A DNA stretch of 64,000 nucleotides, from the NCBI GenBank assembly GCA_910579265.1, contig CAJTTE010000010.1, positions 30,984-94,983 on the forward strand. Reading direction: 5' to 3'. The DNA comes from an uncultured Ruminiclostridium sp. (GTDB lineage: Bacteria; Bacillota; Clostridia; Oscillospirales; Ruminococcaceae). Shown piece after piece: positions 25,184-34,388 of the stretch. The notes under the pieces are model-generated. The model saw only the letters and a list, made by a program, of their open reading frames with translations. It searched no databases and was not told the origin of the DNA. The translations under genes were made by a program, and so were the position numbers. Position 1 is the first letter of the stretch. The number at the start of each line of letters is the position of its first letter.

Positions 25184-26938
25184 ATGAGAAAAACGAAAAT
25201 CGTATGCACCATGGGACCATCCACCGCTGATGACAATGTGCTTCGCGAGCTTATGAAGGCGGGCATGAACGTTGCGCGCCAAAATTTTTCCCATGGCGAT
25301 CATGAAGGTCATCTGAAAACATTTCAGCAGGTGAAGCGCATTCGTGAAGAGCTTGGCCTTCCCGTTGCTTCTCTGTTGGATACAAAAGGCCCCGAGGTAC
25401 GTGTTAAATTGTTTAAGGACGGGAAGGCGGAGCTTAAGGACGGCGAAATGTTTACTCTTACCACCCGCGAGGTTGAAGGCACATCCGAGGAGGTTTCGAT
25501 CACTTATAAAAACCTTGCCAGGGATATTGACGTAGGCGCAAGGATTTTGGCTGATGATGGCCTTATTGAGATGAAGGTAATGGAAATCGACTCGAAACCG
25601 GAAGGCGATGACATAAAGTGCAGAGTAATACACGGCGGTTGGCTCAGCAACAATAAGTCCTGTAACTTTCCCGGCGCCAAGCTGTCGATGCCTTATGTAA
25701 GCGAGAGAGACAAAAGCGATATTATTTTTGGTGCGGAAACGGGTTTCGATTTTATTGCCGCAAGCTTTGTAAGCTGTGACGCGGATATTCTTGAGGTTCG
25801 CAAAATTTTAGAGGAACACGGCGGAAGGGATATCAAAATAATTGCCAAAATAGAGAATCAGGAGGGCGTGGATAACATAGACGATATTCTGCGTGTTTCG
25901 GACGGAATTATGGTGGCAAGAGGAGACATGGGCGTGGAAATCCCCTTTGAAAATATTCCTCAGCTTCAGAAAAGGCTTATTGAAAAAGGGTATAACGCCG
26001 GGAAACAGGTTATTACCGCTACGCAAATGCTGGAAAGCATGATAAAGAACCCCAGACCCACAAGGGCGGAAACCACCGACGTAGCAAATGCTATTTATGA
26101 CGGGACAAGCGCGATTATGCTTTCGGGAGAAACTGCCGCCGGGTTATATCCTGTTGAGGCGGTCAAAACCATGGCGCTTATTGCGGAAACCACCGAAAAC
26201 AATATAAATTATTCCAAGCGTTTTCATGCAAGGGAAGTAGATAAGGGAGAAAACGTCACCAATGCCATAAGCCATGCGGCGGTAACGACCTCTCTCGACC
26301 TTAATGCAAAAGCCATATTGACCGTGACCACTACAGGCGGGACAGCTAAGCTGTTGTCCAAATACCGTCCGAACCGTCCTATTTTAAGCTGTACTCCGAA
26401 TCAGCGTACATGGCGTCAATTAAGCCTTAGCTGGGGCGTAGTACCGATCATGAGCCGCATTATGGAGACCACCGACGATCTTTTTAATCATGCGGTGGAA
26501 TGTGCCGTAGCAGAGGGTTATCTGGAAAACGGAGATCTTGTTGTGATTACTGCGGGAGTTCCTTTGGGCATAAGCGGAACCACAAACCTTATGAAGGTTC
26601 ATGTGGTCGGCGATGTATTGGTAATGGGCGAGGGTATAACGGAAAAAAGCGTTACCGCACCTCTTTGTGTGGCGAGAACGGCGGAGGAGGCAGTGCGCAG
26701 CTTTGCAAACGGAAATATACTTGTAATACCGGAAACCGATAATTCTATTATGCGTATTCTGAGGACGGCCAGCGGAATAATCGCCGAAAAGTCCGGAAAG
26801 GACAGTCATGCGGCAGTAGTTGGGTTATCATTGGATATACCGGTTATTGTGGGGGCGGAAAACGCCACTCAGATACTGAAAAGCGGTACTACCGTAACTA
26901 TGGACGCTAAGAAGGGGATCGTTTCTTCCGGAGGCTGA
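25184..26938 (+). CDS. pyk: Pyruvate kinase with C-terminal phosphohistidine-type domain
   Basis: 584 residues. It converts phosphoenolpyruvate and ADP to pyruvate and ATP, the last ATP-making step of glycolysis. The barrel carries KIVCTMGPST, the MNVARQNFSHGDHEGH nucleotide/K+ region, the IIAKIENQEG active-site Lys motif and MVARGDMGVEI, with TATQMLESM near residue 285. After the usual allosteric domain comes an extra C-terminal domain (about 480-584) resembling the swivelling domain of PEP synthases, with KDSHAAVVG, as in Bacillus and Clostridium enzymes. ATG 25184 is chosen because AAAGGAAAA lies just before it and the homologous start is MRKTKIV; an open frame extends upstream without a ribosome site. 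Confidence 0.96.
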   Translation: MRKTKIVCTMGPSTADDNVLRELMKAGMNVARQNFSHGDHEGHLKTFQQVKRIREELGLPVASLLDTKGPEVRVKLFKDGKAELKDGEMFTLTTREVEGTSEEVSITYKNLARDIDVGARILADDGLIEMKVMEIDSKPEGDDIKCRVIHGGWLSNNKSCNFPGAKLSMPYVSERDKSDIIFGAETGFDFIAASFVSCDADILEVRKILEEHGGRDIKIIAKIENQEGVDNIDDILRVSDGIMVARGDMGVEIPFENIPQLQKRLIEKGYNAGKQVITATQMLESMIKNPRPTRAETTDVANAIYDGTSAIMLSGETAAGLYPVEAVKTMALIAETTENNINYSKRFHAREVDKGENVTNAISHAAVTTSLDLNAKAILTVTTTGGTAKLLSKYRPNRPILSCTPNQRTWRQLSLSWGVVPIMSRIMETTDDLFNHAVECAVAEGYLENGDLVVITAGVPLGISGTTNLMKVHVVGDVLVMGEGITEKSVTAPLCVARTAEEAVRSFANGNILVIPETDNSIMRILRTASGIIAEKSGKDSHAAVVGLSLDIPVIVGAENATQILKSGTTVTMDAKKGIVSSGG

Positions 26939-27201
26939 TTTTATTCATGAAGGGCTATGATATTTTAAAATATGTTTAATCCTTCGGACTTATTATAGCG
27001 GCATATGGGAATCGTTTGTCGGATTATAAATGCTGCAAAAAATCATTCTTTTATGCTTCTTCTTTTTTCGTATTTTGCGGAAGGTAGTGACAAAACGCGG
27101 GCACACGGCTTTACGTTGATTAATGGATATGCTGCGGACTTTACGAAGAATTTAACGGATTTTATTTTGCGTATGGACTGACCGACGCTTGGAGGGGTAC
27201 A

Positions 27202-27717
27202 ATGATTTTTCTGATAGCGGGTGCTTCGCATACTGGGAAAACCGCTTTAGCCCAGAAGCTGCTTGAAAAATATAAATATCCGTATCTGTCCCTTGACCAT
27301 TTAAAAATGGGGCTTATACGAAGCGGAAAAACAACGCTTACTCCCGTAAGTGATGATAAGCTCCTTACGGAATATTTATGGCCCGTTGTAAGGGAAATTA
27401 TCAAAACGGCTGTTGAAAACGAACAGAATCTTATAGTCGAAGGCTGTTATATTCCTTTTGACTGGAAGAAAAGCTTTGATACGGATTATATCGATCATAT
27501 TAAATATTGCTGCCTGGTAATGAGTGAATCGTATATAAAAAACCATTTTGATGATATAAAGAAATATTCCGGTATCATAGAAGACCGTATTTATGATCCG
27601 GAGTACACAATGGACGCCGTTATAGCTGATAATGCGGAATCGTTGAAAATGTGCCGTTTGAACGGTAATGAATATTTTTTGATTGACGGCGATTATCCTG
27701 CGGATATTGACTTATAA
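27202..27717 (+). CDS. Small P-loop kinase-like protein
   Basis: 171 residues. The Walker A loop GASHTGKT starts at residue 7, followed by LDHLKMGLIRSG, which looks like the acceptor side of adenylate-kinase or uridine-kinase folds. VEGCYIPFDW and an RIYDPEYTMDAVIADN helix follow. It probably phosphorylates a small molecule, but the target cannot be told. GGAGGGG lies five bases before the ATG. It sits 263 bases after pyk with no linked genes. Confidence 0.75.
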   Translation: MIFLIAGASHTGKTALAQKLLEKYKYPYLSLDHLKMGLIRSGKTTLTPVSDDKLLTEYLWPVVREIIKTAVENEQNLIVEGCYIPFDWKKSFDTDYIDHIKYCCLVMSESYIKNHFDDIKKYSGIIEDRIYDPEYTMDAVIADNAESLKMCRLNGNEYFLIDGDYPADIDL

Positions 27718-27984
27718 TTCTTTACTTTGCGCATAGTCATGATATGAAACAATAATGTAAAAGGGTTTATTAACAGCTTCCTTTTATCTCAATCGTGTAA
27801 GGGGCTTGCAACTTGATGATCTTAGATAAAGGTTGCTCGGATAAGTCAAATTTTTTTAAAGCGCGGTCCCGGTCTTTAAATTCAATAGTTATTCAACGGT
27901 TTTTTCTATTTTCGGATCGGCAGAAGGTTTGATCCAGGCTTCCGGAGGCCTTTCCGATGAAAGACATTTTGATAAGCTGATATA

Positions 27985-28010
27985 AAAAGGTGCATAGAAG
28001 CACCTTTTTA
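27985..28010. terminator. Bidirectional terminator hairpin
   Basis: AAAAAGGTGC pairs with GCACCTTTTT around a six-base loop, so it works on either strand. The nearest plus-strand stop is 270 bases back. A short open frame just before it (about 27870-27983) might be a gene remnant but lacks support. Confidence 0.75.
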
Positions 28011-28048
28011 TCTTTTGAAGTGCGGCAATACAAAATTTATTATATCGA

Positions 28049-28229
28049 AGCGTGTTCACATAGCCCGGCATACGATTTTTCGGCAAATATCACCATATTT
28101 CGGCAAATATCACCATATATTTAGTTAAAGCTTTTTGAAATGCGCAGATATTTCCGCAAAAGCTTGTCTTATCGTCTACGGCAAAATTACTCTCAAATAT
28201 CCGTATATCGGTTTTATGTTAAATCGCTT
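28049..28229 (+). repeat. R5 element, copy 2
   Basis: It starts AGCGTGTTCACATAGCCCGG and ends GGTTTTATGTTAAATCGC (right terminus decayed). A 19-bp internal direct repeat TTCGGCAAATATCACCATA occurs twice at 28079-28118. It abuts R1 copy 4. Confidence 0.72.
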
Positions 28230-28407
28230 TAAGGCAATACCGCACAATGACCGCCCGACGGCTTTGCGTGCGGCTTGCTTGCATATATTCCGTCAGCTTA
28301 CACAAATTCTCCTTGAAATACGTCAGTATTCCTGCGTCGAATTTATGCAAGCTGACGAAATATCTGACTGCGCAATTCACACCCAATCATTATGCGGTGT
28401 TGCCTTA
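28230..28407 (-). repeat. R1 element, copy 4
   Basis: 178 bp with intact ends TAAGGCAATACCGCACAATG and ATGCGGTGTTGCCTTA, inserted exactly at the edge of R5 copy 2. Confidence 0.9.
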
Positions 28408-28487
28408 ATTTTTTTGCTGTCTATTATGGATCGGGAGAAAAAACCTTCAGCAGGAATAAAAGTAAAATGCATGGTGTAAACAAACTG

Positions 28488-28516
28488 TTGACATCTTTAT
28501 AAAAGTATGATATACT
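28488..28516 (+). promoter_or_regulatory. Promoter of tRNA-Gln
   Basis: TTGACA, a 17-base spacer and TATACT, 40 bases before the tRNA. Confidence 0.88.
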
Positions 28517-28555
28517 TATTTGTACTTCGGAACGAATGTAGGCACATTCCGGAAC

Positions 28556-28631
28556 TGGGCTATAGCCAAGCGGTAAGGCAACGGACTTTGACTCCGTCAC
28601 TCCGGTGGTTCGAATCCACCTAGCCCAACCA
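28556..28631 (+). tRNA. tRNA-Gln (anticodon TTG)
   Basis: A 76-nt cloverleaf. Acceptor TGGGCTA pairs with TAGCCCA, the D-arm holds AGCCAAGCGGTAAGGC, the anticodon loop CTTTGAC gives TTG, and the T-arm is GGTGGTTCGAATCCACC. CCA is encoded. It has its own promoter and terminator. Confidence 0.97.
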
Positions 28632-28642
28632 CATTATTTGAA

Positions 28643-28672
28643 AAATCCCCACAGCAAAGCTGCGGGGATTTC
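28643..28672 (+). terminator. Terminator of tRNA-Gln
   Basis: AAATCCCC pairs with GGGGATTT, extended by CAGC with GCTG around an AAA loop. It also forms the first hairpin of the tRNA-adjacent repeat. Confidence 0.8.
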
Positions 28673-28681
28673 TGCAAATTA

Positions 28682-28905
28682 AAAACGGCTTCGTCTGTCG
28701 CTTTGCTCGTCCTCAGCTCGTTTTCGTCCCTATTTTTTTGAATTCCCCTTAAGGAAATTCATTTTGCTTAGCAAAAACCGAAAAATACGGGAATGCGCTC
28801 TACGGAAAGCCACAGTGGTTTTAATGGCGTAAAAAATCTTTTTGGCAATGATAAACATATCTTTTGGACAATTGCCCCGGCAAAGCAGAGGGCGATTTTT
28901 GCAAA
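28682..28905 (+). repeat. tRNA-adjacent repeat (TAR) behind tRNA-Gln
   Basis: It carries ACGGCTTCGTCTGTCGC, CTCGTTTTCGTCCCTATTTT, GGAAATTCATTTTGCTTAGC, AAAAACCGAAAAATACGGGA and an end hairpin AATTGCCC/GGGCGATT followed by TTTTTGCAAAAG. These blocks occur in the same order in the reverse complement of the tandem copies at 38587-39131 behind tRNA-Leu. The region has no gene; a short frame reading through it has no ribosome site. Confidence 0.8.
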
Positions 28906-29192
28906 AGCGAAACGACTGTAGAATCGCCCTTATGATCCTCTCCTCAGCTCCTTTCCTTTTCGATTTTCCGGAAGGATCATTTGAACCGGGCGAAGTGGAT
29001 TTAGAAAAAAATATATTTCTAATTTAAAAAAGCGCTATTATGAACTTTCAGAAAAGAAGAAATAGTGCGGATCGGCATGCATATAGCAGGCAATTGGATA
29101 TTTCACTTTAATAGAAATTTTATGTTTGTCAATGATTAATCACCTTTTTATAAAAAGAGTAAAATCGAATATGTGGCGGGAGACAATGTAAG

Positions 29193-29723
29193 ATGACAAA
29201 GCTATTAACAATACCTATTTCAATTATTATAATTTTGAGTATTTCAGGATGTAATATCACAGGTGTTGCAAATGCATTTATAGATAATCATAATGAAAGA
29301 AAAGAATTAAAGCAGCAAGCCGAGGAAATTGTTGAATGTTTTAATACCGGTGATATAGATACTCTTGAAGGAATGTTTTGTGAAGAAGCAAGAAATAATA
29401 ATGATTTGCCCTTAGAAATTCAAAATGTGTTTGATTGCGTGAAAGGTGAAATTATTTCATATGAGTATTTAGATTTTGGGTTGGTGGGTTCGGTGCAAGA
29501 CGGCAAATATGATAAAAAAGAATATAATATATTATTGACCGTAACAACAGATAAAAATGAACATTATGAAATTGTTTTTACACGTTTTTTTGTTAATGAC
29601 TTTAAACCGGAATCAATAGGCATATATCAACTAAGTGTAGATTTAATGACACAGAAAAGAATTAATGGAAAAATAAGGCAAATAAATGAATTCCTCTATG
29701 GAATATATCCATATGATGTTTAG
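29193..29723 (+). CDS. Putative lipoprotein, DUF5104-like
   Basis: 176 residues starting with a lipoprotein signal: MTKLLTIP, a hydrophobic run, then the lipobox ISGC with Cys20 as the lipid anchor. The mature part has EEIVECFNTGDIDTLEGMF near residues 45-65, an NTF2-like helix pattern I associate with DUF5104, then beta strands (YNILLTVTTDKN, YEIVFTRFFVND). It would be a surface-anchored small-molecule or peptide-binding domain of unknown role. Its base composition is clearly more AT-rich than neighbouring genes, which suggests later arrival. The ribosome site (GGCGGGAG) is rather far from the ATG. Confidence 0.7.
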   Translation: MTKLLTIPISIIIILSISGCNITGVANAFIDNHNERKELKQQAEEIVECFNTGDIDTLEGMFCEEARNNNDLPLEIQNVFDCVKGEIISYEYLDFGLVGSVQDGKYDKKEYNILLTVTTDKNEHYEIVFTRFFVNDFKPESIGIYQLSVDLMTQKRINGKIRQINEFLYGIYPYDV

Positions 29724-30203
29724 GATGAAAAGTAGAATTTTATAACTAATCTTTCAAACGCATAAACCCTAAATTAACCAACCCGCCCTTTAACAAAAAG
29801 GAGTAAAATTGACAGGTAAAGACCTGCCATGCCCAGCCGGCTCGGGCTGGCTGAGTGATAGTTCTCTCCCGGTTTCCCGAACAATAGAATACACCGATAG
29901 CCGCAAAGCTAAGAAAGCTATGCGGCTATTTTATAAAACGGTTTTACGCATGTGTGTTTATTTCGAATCAATTCTTTCTGACAAAGGTAAAATTGATTCG
30001 GGAATATATAAAAACTTCAATAAAACGATTATGTACTTTATAGCTCAGTAAGGCCATGGTATATAAGTTAAACGTCAGAAACACCGTTATTACTCTCGAA
30101 GCGCTTAAAGAAAAAACGGCTGAAAGAAAAGCGGCTGCGCTTTTTTAATATGCCTCTTTTTCATTTTCCATAGCGGTCGCGGTCTGCTTCTGATCAAATG
30201 TTT
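29724..30203. other. Gene-less stretch with a stable hairpin
   Basis: The hairpin at 29896-29932 (ATAGCCGCA with TGCGGCTAT, extended by AAGCT/AGCT) is followed by TTTTAT and could end a transcript. Upstream of it, CCAGCC and GGCTGG form another short stem at about 29834-29852. A frame of 80 codons through here lacks a proper start and reads across the hairpin, so I do not call it. Confidence 0.45.
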
Positions 30204-30363
30204 TAGAGCCTGTTTAGTATCTCGAAGTATGTAGATTGCGCAGCAGGTTTTGCATATTTTTAGGCAATTTCTCGCAGACGTTGATGTACATCAAGAAAAA
30301 TCAACGAAGAAATATGCAAAGGATGAAAGCAGGATGCATGCTGAGAGATGCTAAACAGGCTCA
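30204..30363 (+). repeat. R7 palindromic element (single copy)
   Basis: TAGAGCCTGTTTAGTATCTC at the left faces GAGATGCTAAACAGGCTCA at the right, a terminal inverted repeat of about 19 bp with one mismatch. The interior holds a second inverted pair (TTGATGTACATCAA). No coding capacity. Confidence 0.72.
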
Positions 30364-30453
30364 TAAGTTTTAATTTATCCGGATGTACTAAATGTGAAAG
30401 AGATGATCGGATTACCCCTGTGAGTTTTCAGACCGTCAATTTTATAAATATTC

Positions 30454-30487
30454 AAAAAATGCCCCGATTTATAATCAGGGGCATTTT
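30454..30487 (-). terminator. Terminator of the CDP-sugar operon
   Basis: On the minus strand ATGCCCC pairs with GGGGCAT, followed by TTTTTTG, a few bases after the last gene of the operon. Confidence 0.85.
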
Positions 30488-30492
30488 GCCGG

Positions 30493-31830
30493 CTATATAT
30501 TCAAAGCTTCGATAATAACCTTAGCCATATAATCTATCATTTTGTCGTTCATGCCCGGGTAAAGCCCTACCCAAAATGTGTCGCTCATGATTTTATCAGT
30601 ATTTTCGAGACTCCCGGCTATTCTGTAGCCCTCGCCTTTTTCTCTCATTTCGTCGAAGCAGGGGTGCTTTATCAGGTTTCCGGCAAAAAGCATTCGTGTC
30701 TGTACTCCCTTTTCTTCGATATAACGAACTATTTTGTTGCGATCAACGCCTTCTTTGCAGGTTATTAAAAAACCGAACCAACTGGGATCCGAATTTTTGC
30801 AGGCGACGGGTAAGATCAGTTTATCCTCAAAGGGCAGCAGCGCCGCCTTGAGCCGGCTGAAATTTGCTTTTCTTTTTTCAACAAAAGACGGAAATTTTTC
30901 AATTTGTGCACAGCCTATTGCCGCCTGCATATCGGTTGCTTTCAAATTATATCCGAAATGGGAATAAACATATTTGTGATCATAGCCCAGAGGCAATTCA
31001 CCGTACTTTTTGTCAAAACGGTGACCGCACATATTATCGCAACCGGATTTACATACACAGTCTCGTCCCCAGTCACGCATGGATTTTATTATTTTAGAAA
31101 GAAGCGGATTATTTGTATAAACGGCGCCGCCCTCACCCATGGTCATATGATGGGGAGGATAAAAGCTTGACGTGCCTATATCTCCTATGGTTCCCGTAAA
31201 CTTTGTTTCGCCGTTTAGCGTATACGTGGATCCGAGTGCGTCGCAGTTATCCTCTACAAGCCAGAGATCGTGTTTGTCGCAGAATGCTTTTACAGCTCCC
31301 AGATCAAAGGGATTTCCGAGGGTATGGGCAATCATTACCGCCTTCGTTTTTTCGGAAAAGGCTTTTTCAAGCATTGTAACATCAATGTTGTATTGCGGAA
31401 TGGTTACATCAACGAAAACGGGAATAGCACCAAATTGTATGATAGGCGTTACAGTTGTGGGAAAGCCTGCGGCAACCGTAATGATTTCATCACCGCGTTT
31501 TATAGCCCGTTCGCCGAGCAAAGGGGAGGTGAGAGTCATAAACGCGGTCAAATTTGCGCTTGAACCGGAGTTGACCAACGCACAGTATTTTACATTCAGA
31601 TATTCGGAAAACTTTTTTTCGAATTCATCGGTGTATCTTCCTGCCGTAAGCCAGAATTCAAGCGCGCTGTCCACAAGGTTTACCATTTCGCTGTGATCGT
31701 ATACGCGGGAAGCATACGGTATCCGGTCTCCTTCGGTATACTGCTTTTGGTTATGAAATTTGTCGCAGTACTTGGTTACTAAATCCAGTATTTCCTTTTT
31801 TGCCTGTTCTTCGGTTAAATTTTCAAACAT
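30493..31830 (-). CDS. rfbH: CDP-4-dehydro-6-deoxyglucose 3-dehydrase (E1)
   Basis: A 445-residue RfbH/AscC-type enzyme: a PMP-dependent, [2Fe-2S]-containing dehydrase that removes the C3 hydroxyl of CDP-4-keto-6-deoxyglucose on the way to 3,6-dideoxyhexoses. The family signs are all present. The PLP-binding Lys of ordinary aminotransferases is replaced by His in SFYPPHHMTMGEGG. The cluster-binding Cys group reads CVCKSGCDNMCGHRF. The usual YDHKYVYSHFGYNLKATDMQ follows. GGAGGA lies eight bases before the ATG. It is the last gene of a six-gene operon. The partner reductase (E3) is not in the window. Confidence 0.93.
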   Translation of the reverse strand: MFENLTEEQAKKEILDLVTKYCDKFHNQKQYTEGDRIPYASRVYDHSEMVNLVDSALEFWLTAGRYTDEFEKKFSEYLNVKYCALVNSGSSANLTAFMTLTSPLLGERAIKRGDEIITVAAGFPTTVTPIIQFGAIPVFVDVTIPQYNIDVTMLEKAFSEKTKAVMIAHTLGNPFDLGAVKAFCDKHDLWLVEDNCDALGSTYTLNGETKFTGTIGDIGTSSFYPPHHMTMGEGGAVYTNNPLLSKIIKSMRDWGRDCVCKSGCDNMCGHRFDKKYGELPLGYDHKYVYSHFGYNLKATDMQAAIGCAQIEKFPSFVEKRKANFSRLKAALLPFEDKLILPVACKNSDPSWFGFLITCKEGVDRNKIVRYIEEKGVQTRMLFAGNLIKHPCFDEMREKGEGYRIAGSLENTDKIMSDTFWVGLYPGMNDKMIDYMAKVIIEALNI

Positions 31831-31855
31831 TTAAACGATCCTCCAATTTTCCGCA

Positions 31856-32431
31856 TTAAAATCCGCCGTATCGGTTCATAAATTCTTTGAAGCTTTGCAG
31901 TCCTCTGTCCTTTTCAGACAGAATGACACGGCTTGCCCCGCCTATTCTTTCAAGGCCCCAATCAATAGATATATCGGGATCATCCCAGCGTATCCCGCCG
32001 TCGTATTCGCCGCAAAAACACTCGGAGCATTTATATGATACCATCGATTCATCCAGGGCGAGAAATCCGTGCGCGCAGCCGACTGGAACCAAAACTTCTT
32101 TTTTGTTGTCATGATTTAAATCGAATCCGAGCCACTTTTTGAAGGTAGGACTGTTTTTACGCAGATCAACAACGACATCAAAAATTCTTCCCGTTAAACA
32201 GCGCACCAATTTTGTCTGTTCCTTAATACGCTGAAAATGCATTCCACGAATGACGCCCCTTTTTGAGACGGAATAAAACGTTTCCGCAATTTTAAAACCG
32301 ATCCCGCTTGTATCGAAAATCTCTTCGGAATAATCCTTTGTAAAGCATCCTCTGATATCGTCTGAATTGAAGGGAGTAATTTCGATCAGGCCTTTTATTT
32401 CAGTTTCTTTAAATTCAAATTTCTGTATCAT
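31856..32431 (-). CDS. RmlC-like nucleotide-sugar epimerase (AscE-like)
   Basis: 191 residues of the dTDP-4-dehydrorhamnose 3,5-epimerase cupin family. Markers: RGCFTKDYSEE, the catalytic His region SKRGVIRGMHFQR, VVVDLRKNSPTFKKW and PVGCAHGFLALDE, with IRWDDPDISIDW at the end. In ascarylose synthesis the AscE homologue epimerises C5 of CDP-4-keto-3,6-dideoxyglucose. Its position between the reductase and rfbH in a CDP-sugar operon favours that role over rhamnose synthesis, since no rmlA, rmlB or rmlD is near. The start overlaps the stop of the upstream gene by four bases (ATGA). Confidence 0.85.
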   Translation of the reverse strand: MIQKFEFKETEIKGLIEITPFNSDDIRGCFTKDYSEEIFDTSGIGFKIAETFYSVSKRGVIRGMHFQRIKEQTKLVRCLTGRIFDVVVDLRKNSPTFKKWLGFDLNHDNKKEVLVPVGCAHGFLALDESMVSYKCSECFCGEYDGGIRWDDPDISIDWGLERIGGASRVILSEKDRGLQSFKEFMNRYGGF

Positions 32432-33339
32432 TCCTCAATCTCCTTGAGCCATTCCATGGTTTTGCGAACTCCCTGTGAAAAAGTTATTTTTGCTTTGAAT
32501 CCCGTATCTTTTTCGGTTAAAGAACAATCATAATCGTCAAGAGTCAGGCTTTCCCCCGAAAACGGAACATCACCGAATTTAAATTCCTTATCCGGAGCAA
32601 GAGCAGATTTCATTTCAAGAATAAATTCCCTCAGCGGCCTGGCGTTTGAGCTGCCGATAAGATAGCGGCGGAAGGGCTTCCCTTTTTCGCCTATAAGACG
32701 AAAGGCTGAGGCAATATCATCAATATAAACAAAGTCGTAATTTTGTGTGCCGGAGGTAAATTCAAGCGATTCATCATGAATTATCTTACGAATCGTCGTA
32801 TTGACAAACCGGGGCGAAAGCTCTCCGGCTCCATAAGCATTTGTGATTTCCGCCCAGATCAGATCGATCCCGATATCCGCAGCAACGCTCGAACACATTG
32901 TATGCGCCGCTAATTTTCCGCTTCCGTATATATATCCGAGCCCGGGTTTATTGCCTTGTTTATATACTGCGGAAATCGTTTCATGCTCCATAATAGAGCC
33001 GGCGCAAACAAATTTTTTACACCCCATTTTTTTTGCCGCTCGAAGGCAATCTACGGTCCAGCGAACGTTGCTGAGCTGTAGTTCCACGTCTGCACGAGCT
33101 GTCCCGGATGATCCCGCCCATGCGAAATGATAGAATACGTCTATATCTCTGTCGGAAATTTCTTCCGGCAGTTTGTCGCTTTTGGATAATTCATGAGATA
33201 CAAATCTGACGTTTTCCGGGATATTACGGTTATTTCCGTCCAGATCAAGTGCGATTACCTCAATGCCGTTCATTGTCAAATCCCGTACAAGCGCACCTCC
33301 GACAAATCCGTTGGCACCTGTTACCAAAGCTTTTTTCAT
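32428..33339 (-). CDS. NAD(P)-dependent sugar reductase/epimerase (AscF/RfbJ-like)
   Basis: A 303-residue extended short-chain dehydrogenase. The Rossmann motif TGANGFVGG starts at residue 7, CAGSIMEHE supplies the Ser region, and YGSGK gives the catalytic Tyr and Lys. ITNAYGAGELSPRFVN and YDFVYIDDIASAF match the sugar-binding side. In CDP-dideoxysugar clusters such proteins reduce the C4 keto group to give abequose, paratose or ascarylose. With the RmlC-like gene beside it, ascarylose-type reduction is my best guess. ATGA overlaps join it to both neighbours. Confidence 0.83.
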   Translation of the reverse strand: MKKALVTGANGFVGGALVRDLTMNGIEVIALDLDGNNRNIPENVRFVSHELSKSDKLPEEISDRDIDVFYHFAWAGSSGTARADVELQLSNVRWTVDCLRAAKKMGCKKFVCAGSIMEHETISAVYKQGNKPGLGYIYGSGKLAAHTMCSSVAADIGIDLIWAEITNAYGAGELSPRFVNTTIRKIIHDESLEFTSGTQNYDFVYIDDIASAFRLIGEKGKPFRRYLIGSSNARPLREFILEMKSALAPDKEFKFGDVPFSGESLTLDDYDCSLTEKDTGFKAKITFSQGVRKTMEWLKEIEE

Positions 33340-34388
33340 ATGTTAAAATACTCCTTGATCTGATTGTCCGTAATTTGGACAATATTACCGTTTTGCAGAT
33401 ATGCTTTGCTCCACTCTACGGTTTTTTGGATCGCCTGTTCAATATGCCAGCGCGGCTTCCAGCCGAACGTGGATTTTATTTTGGAACAATCCAGCTTAAG
33501 AAAGCTTGCTTCATGCGGAGCATTTTTTTCGGCGACATTTTTCCAGCCTATGTTTCCCCAATATTTACAGAACAGCTCGACAAGTTCGCCCGTAGTAACG
33601 CAGTCGCACTCGTCAGGCCCCACATTGTACCAGCCTGCGTAATCCTTATTGTCATACTGCCCTTCGGCAATCATAAGATAGGCGTAGAGCGGTTCGAGAA
33701 CGTGCTGATACGGTCTTGTGGAGTATGGATTGCGCACGACTATGTCCTTGCCTTCCGCCGCCGCTCTGACGCAGTCGGGAATGATCCGGTCATTGGCAAA
33801 ATCCCCGCCGCCGATAACGTTGCCTGCCCTTGCCGTTGATATTGCCGTACCCTTATCCTCAAAAAAGCTGTTTTTATAGCTGTGTGTCACGAGCTCTGAG
33901 CAGGATTTGGAATTCGAATAAGGATCAAAGCCGTCCAATTCTTCATTTTCACGGTAGCCCCAGTTCCATTCCCGGTTTAAATAAACTTTATCGGTGGTAA
34001 CATTAAGAAATGATTTAACGCAATCCGAGCTTCGGACGCACTCCAGGATATTTACCGTTCCCATAACGTTTGTTTCATATGTGTATGCGGGATTTTTATA
34101 GCTGTCGCGGACGATGGGCTGCGCCGCAAGGTGAAGGACTATTTCCGGCCGCGCTTTATCAAATGCTTGCTTCAGGCTTTTAAAATCCCGGATATCGCCC
34201 GTTACAGAATTTATGTTTGGACCGATTCCCGCAGCTTCAAAAAGCGACGGGGTGGTAGGCGGTTCCAAGGCATAGCCCGTAACATTGGCTTTTGCATTGA
34301 CAAGAATCCTGCAAAGCCAGGAGCCCTTGAAACCCGTGTGGCCTGTAATAAAAACATTTTTGCCTTTATAGAAATTCATGTCAAGCAT
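33336..34388 (-). CDS. rfbG: CDP-glucose 4,6-dehydratase
   Basis: About 350 residues. It makes CDP-4-keto-6-deoxyglucose from CDP-glucose with bound NAD. Typical features: VFITGHTGFKGSWL (Rossmann loop with the RfbG-specific HTGFKGSW), HLAAQPIVRDSYKNP, the Thr-Asp motif VTTDKVYLNREW, SKSCSELVTHSYK (relaxed Tyr-region helix) and TARAGNVIGGGDFANDRIIPD. The start is placed at 34388: GAGGTGGG lies five bases before this ATG and it overlaps the rfbF stop by one base (TGATG). Longer frames begin inside rfbF. Confidence 0.94.
   Translation of the reverse strand: MLDMNFYKGKNVFITGHTGFKGSWLCRILVNAKANVTGYALEPPTTPSLFEAAGIGPNINSVTGDIRDFKSLKQAFDKARPEIVLHLAAQPIVRDSYKNPAYTYETNVMGTVNILECVRSSDCVKSFLNVTTDKVYLNREWNWGYRENEELDGFDPYSNSKSCSELVTHSYKNSFFEDKGTAISTARAGNVIGGGDFANDRIIPDCVRAAAEGKDIVVRNPYSTRPYQHVLEPLYAYLMIAEGQYDNKDYAGWYNVGPDECDCVTTGELVELFCKYWGNIGWKNVAEKNAPHEASFLKLDCSKIKSTFGWKPRWHIEQAIQKTVEWSKAYLQNGNIVQITDNQIKEYFNI

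Noticed and set aside
27870..27983. C-terminal gene remnant before the 27985 hairpin
   Set aside because: About 37 open codons without start or family resemblance. Too short to support.
29834..29932. Cyclic di-GMP riboswitch (GCAAAGC-like stretch)
   Set aside because: Only one short motif matches; the two-helix GEMM architecture and conserved receptor sequences are absent, and no gene follows.
29809..30051. 80-codon frame before R7
   Set aside because: No good start codon, and it crosses a stable hairpin. Composition looks non-coding.
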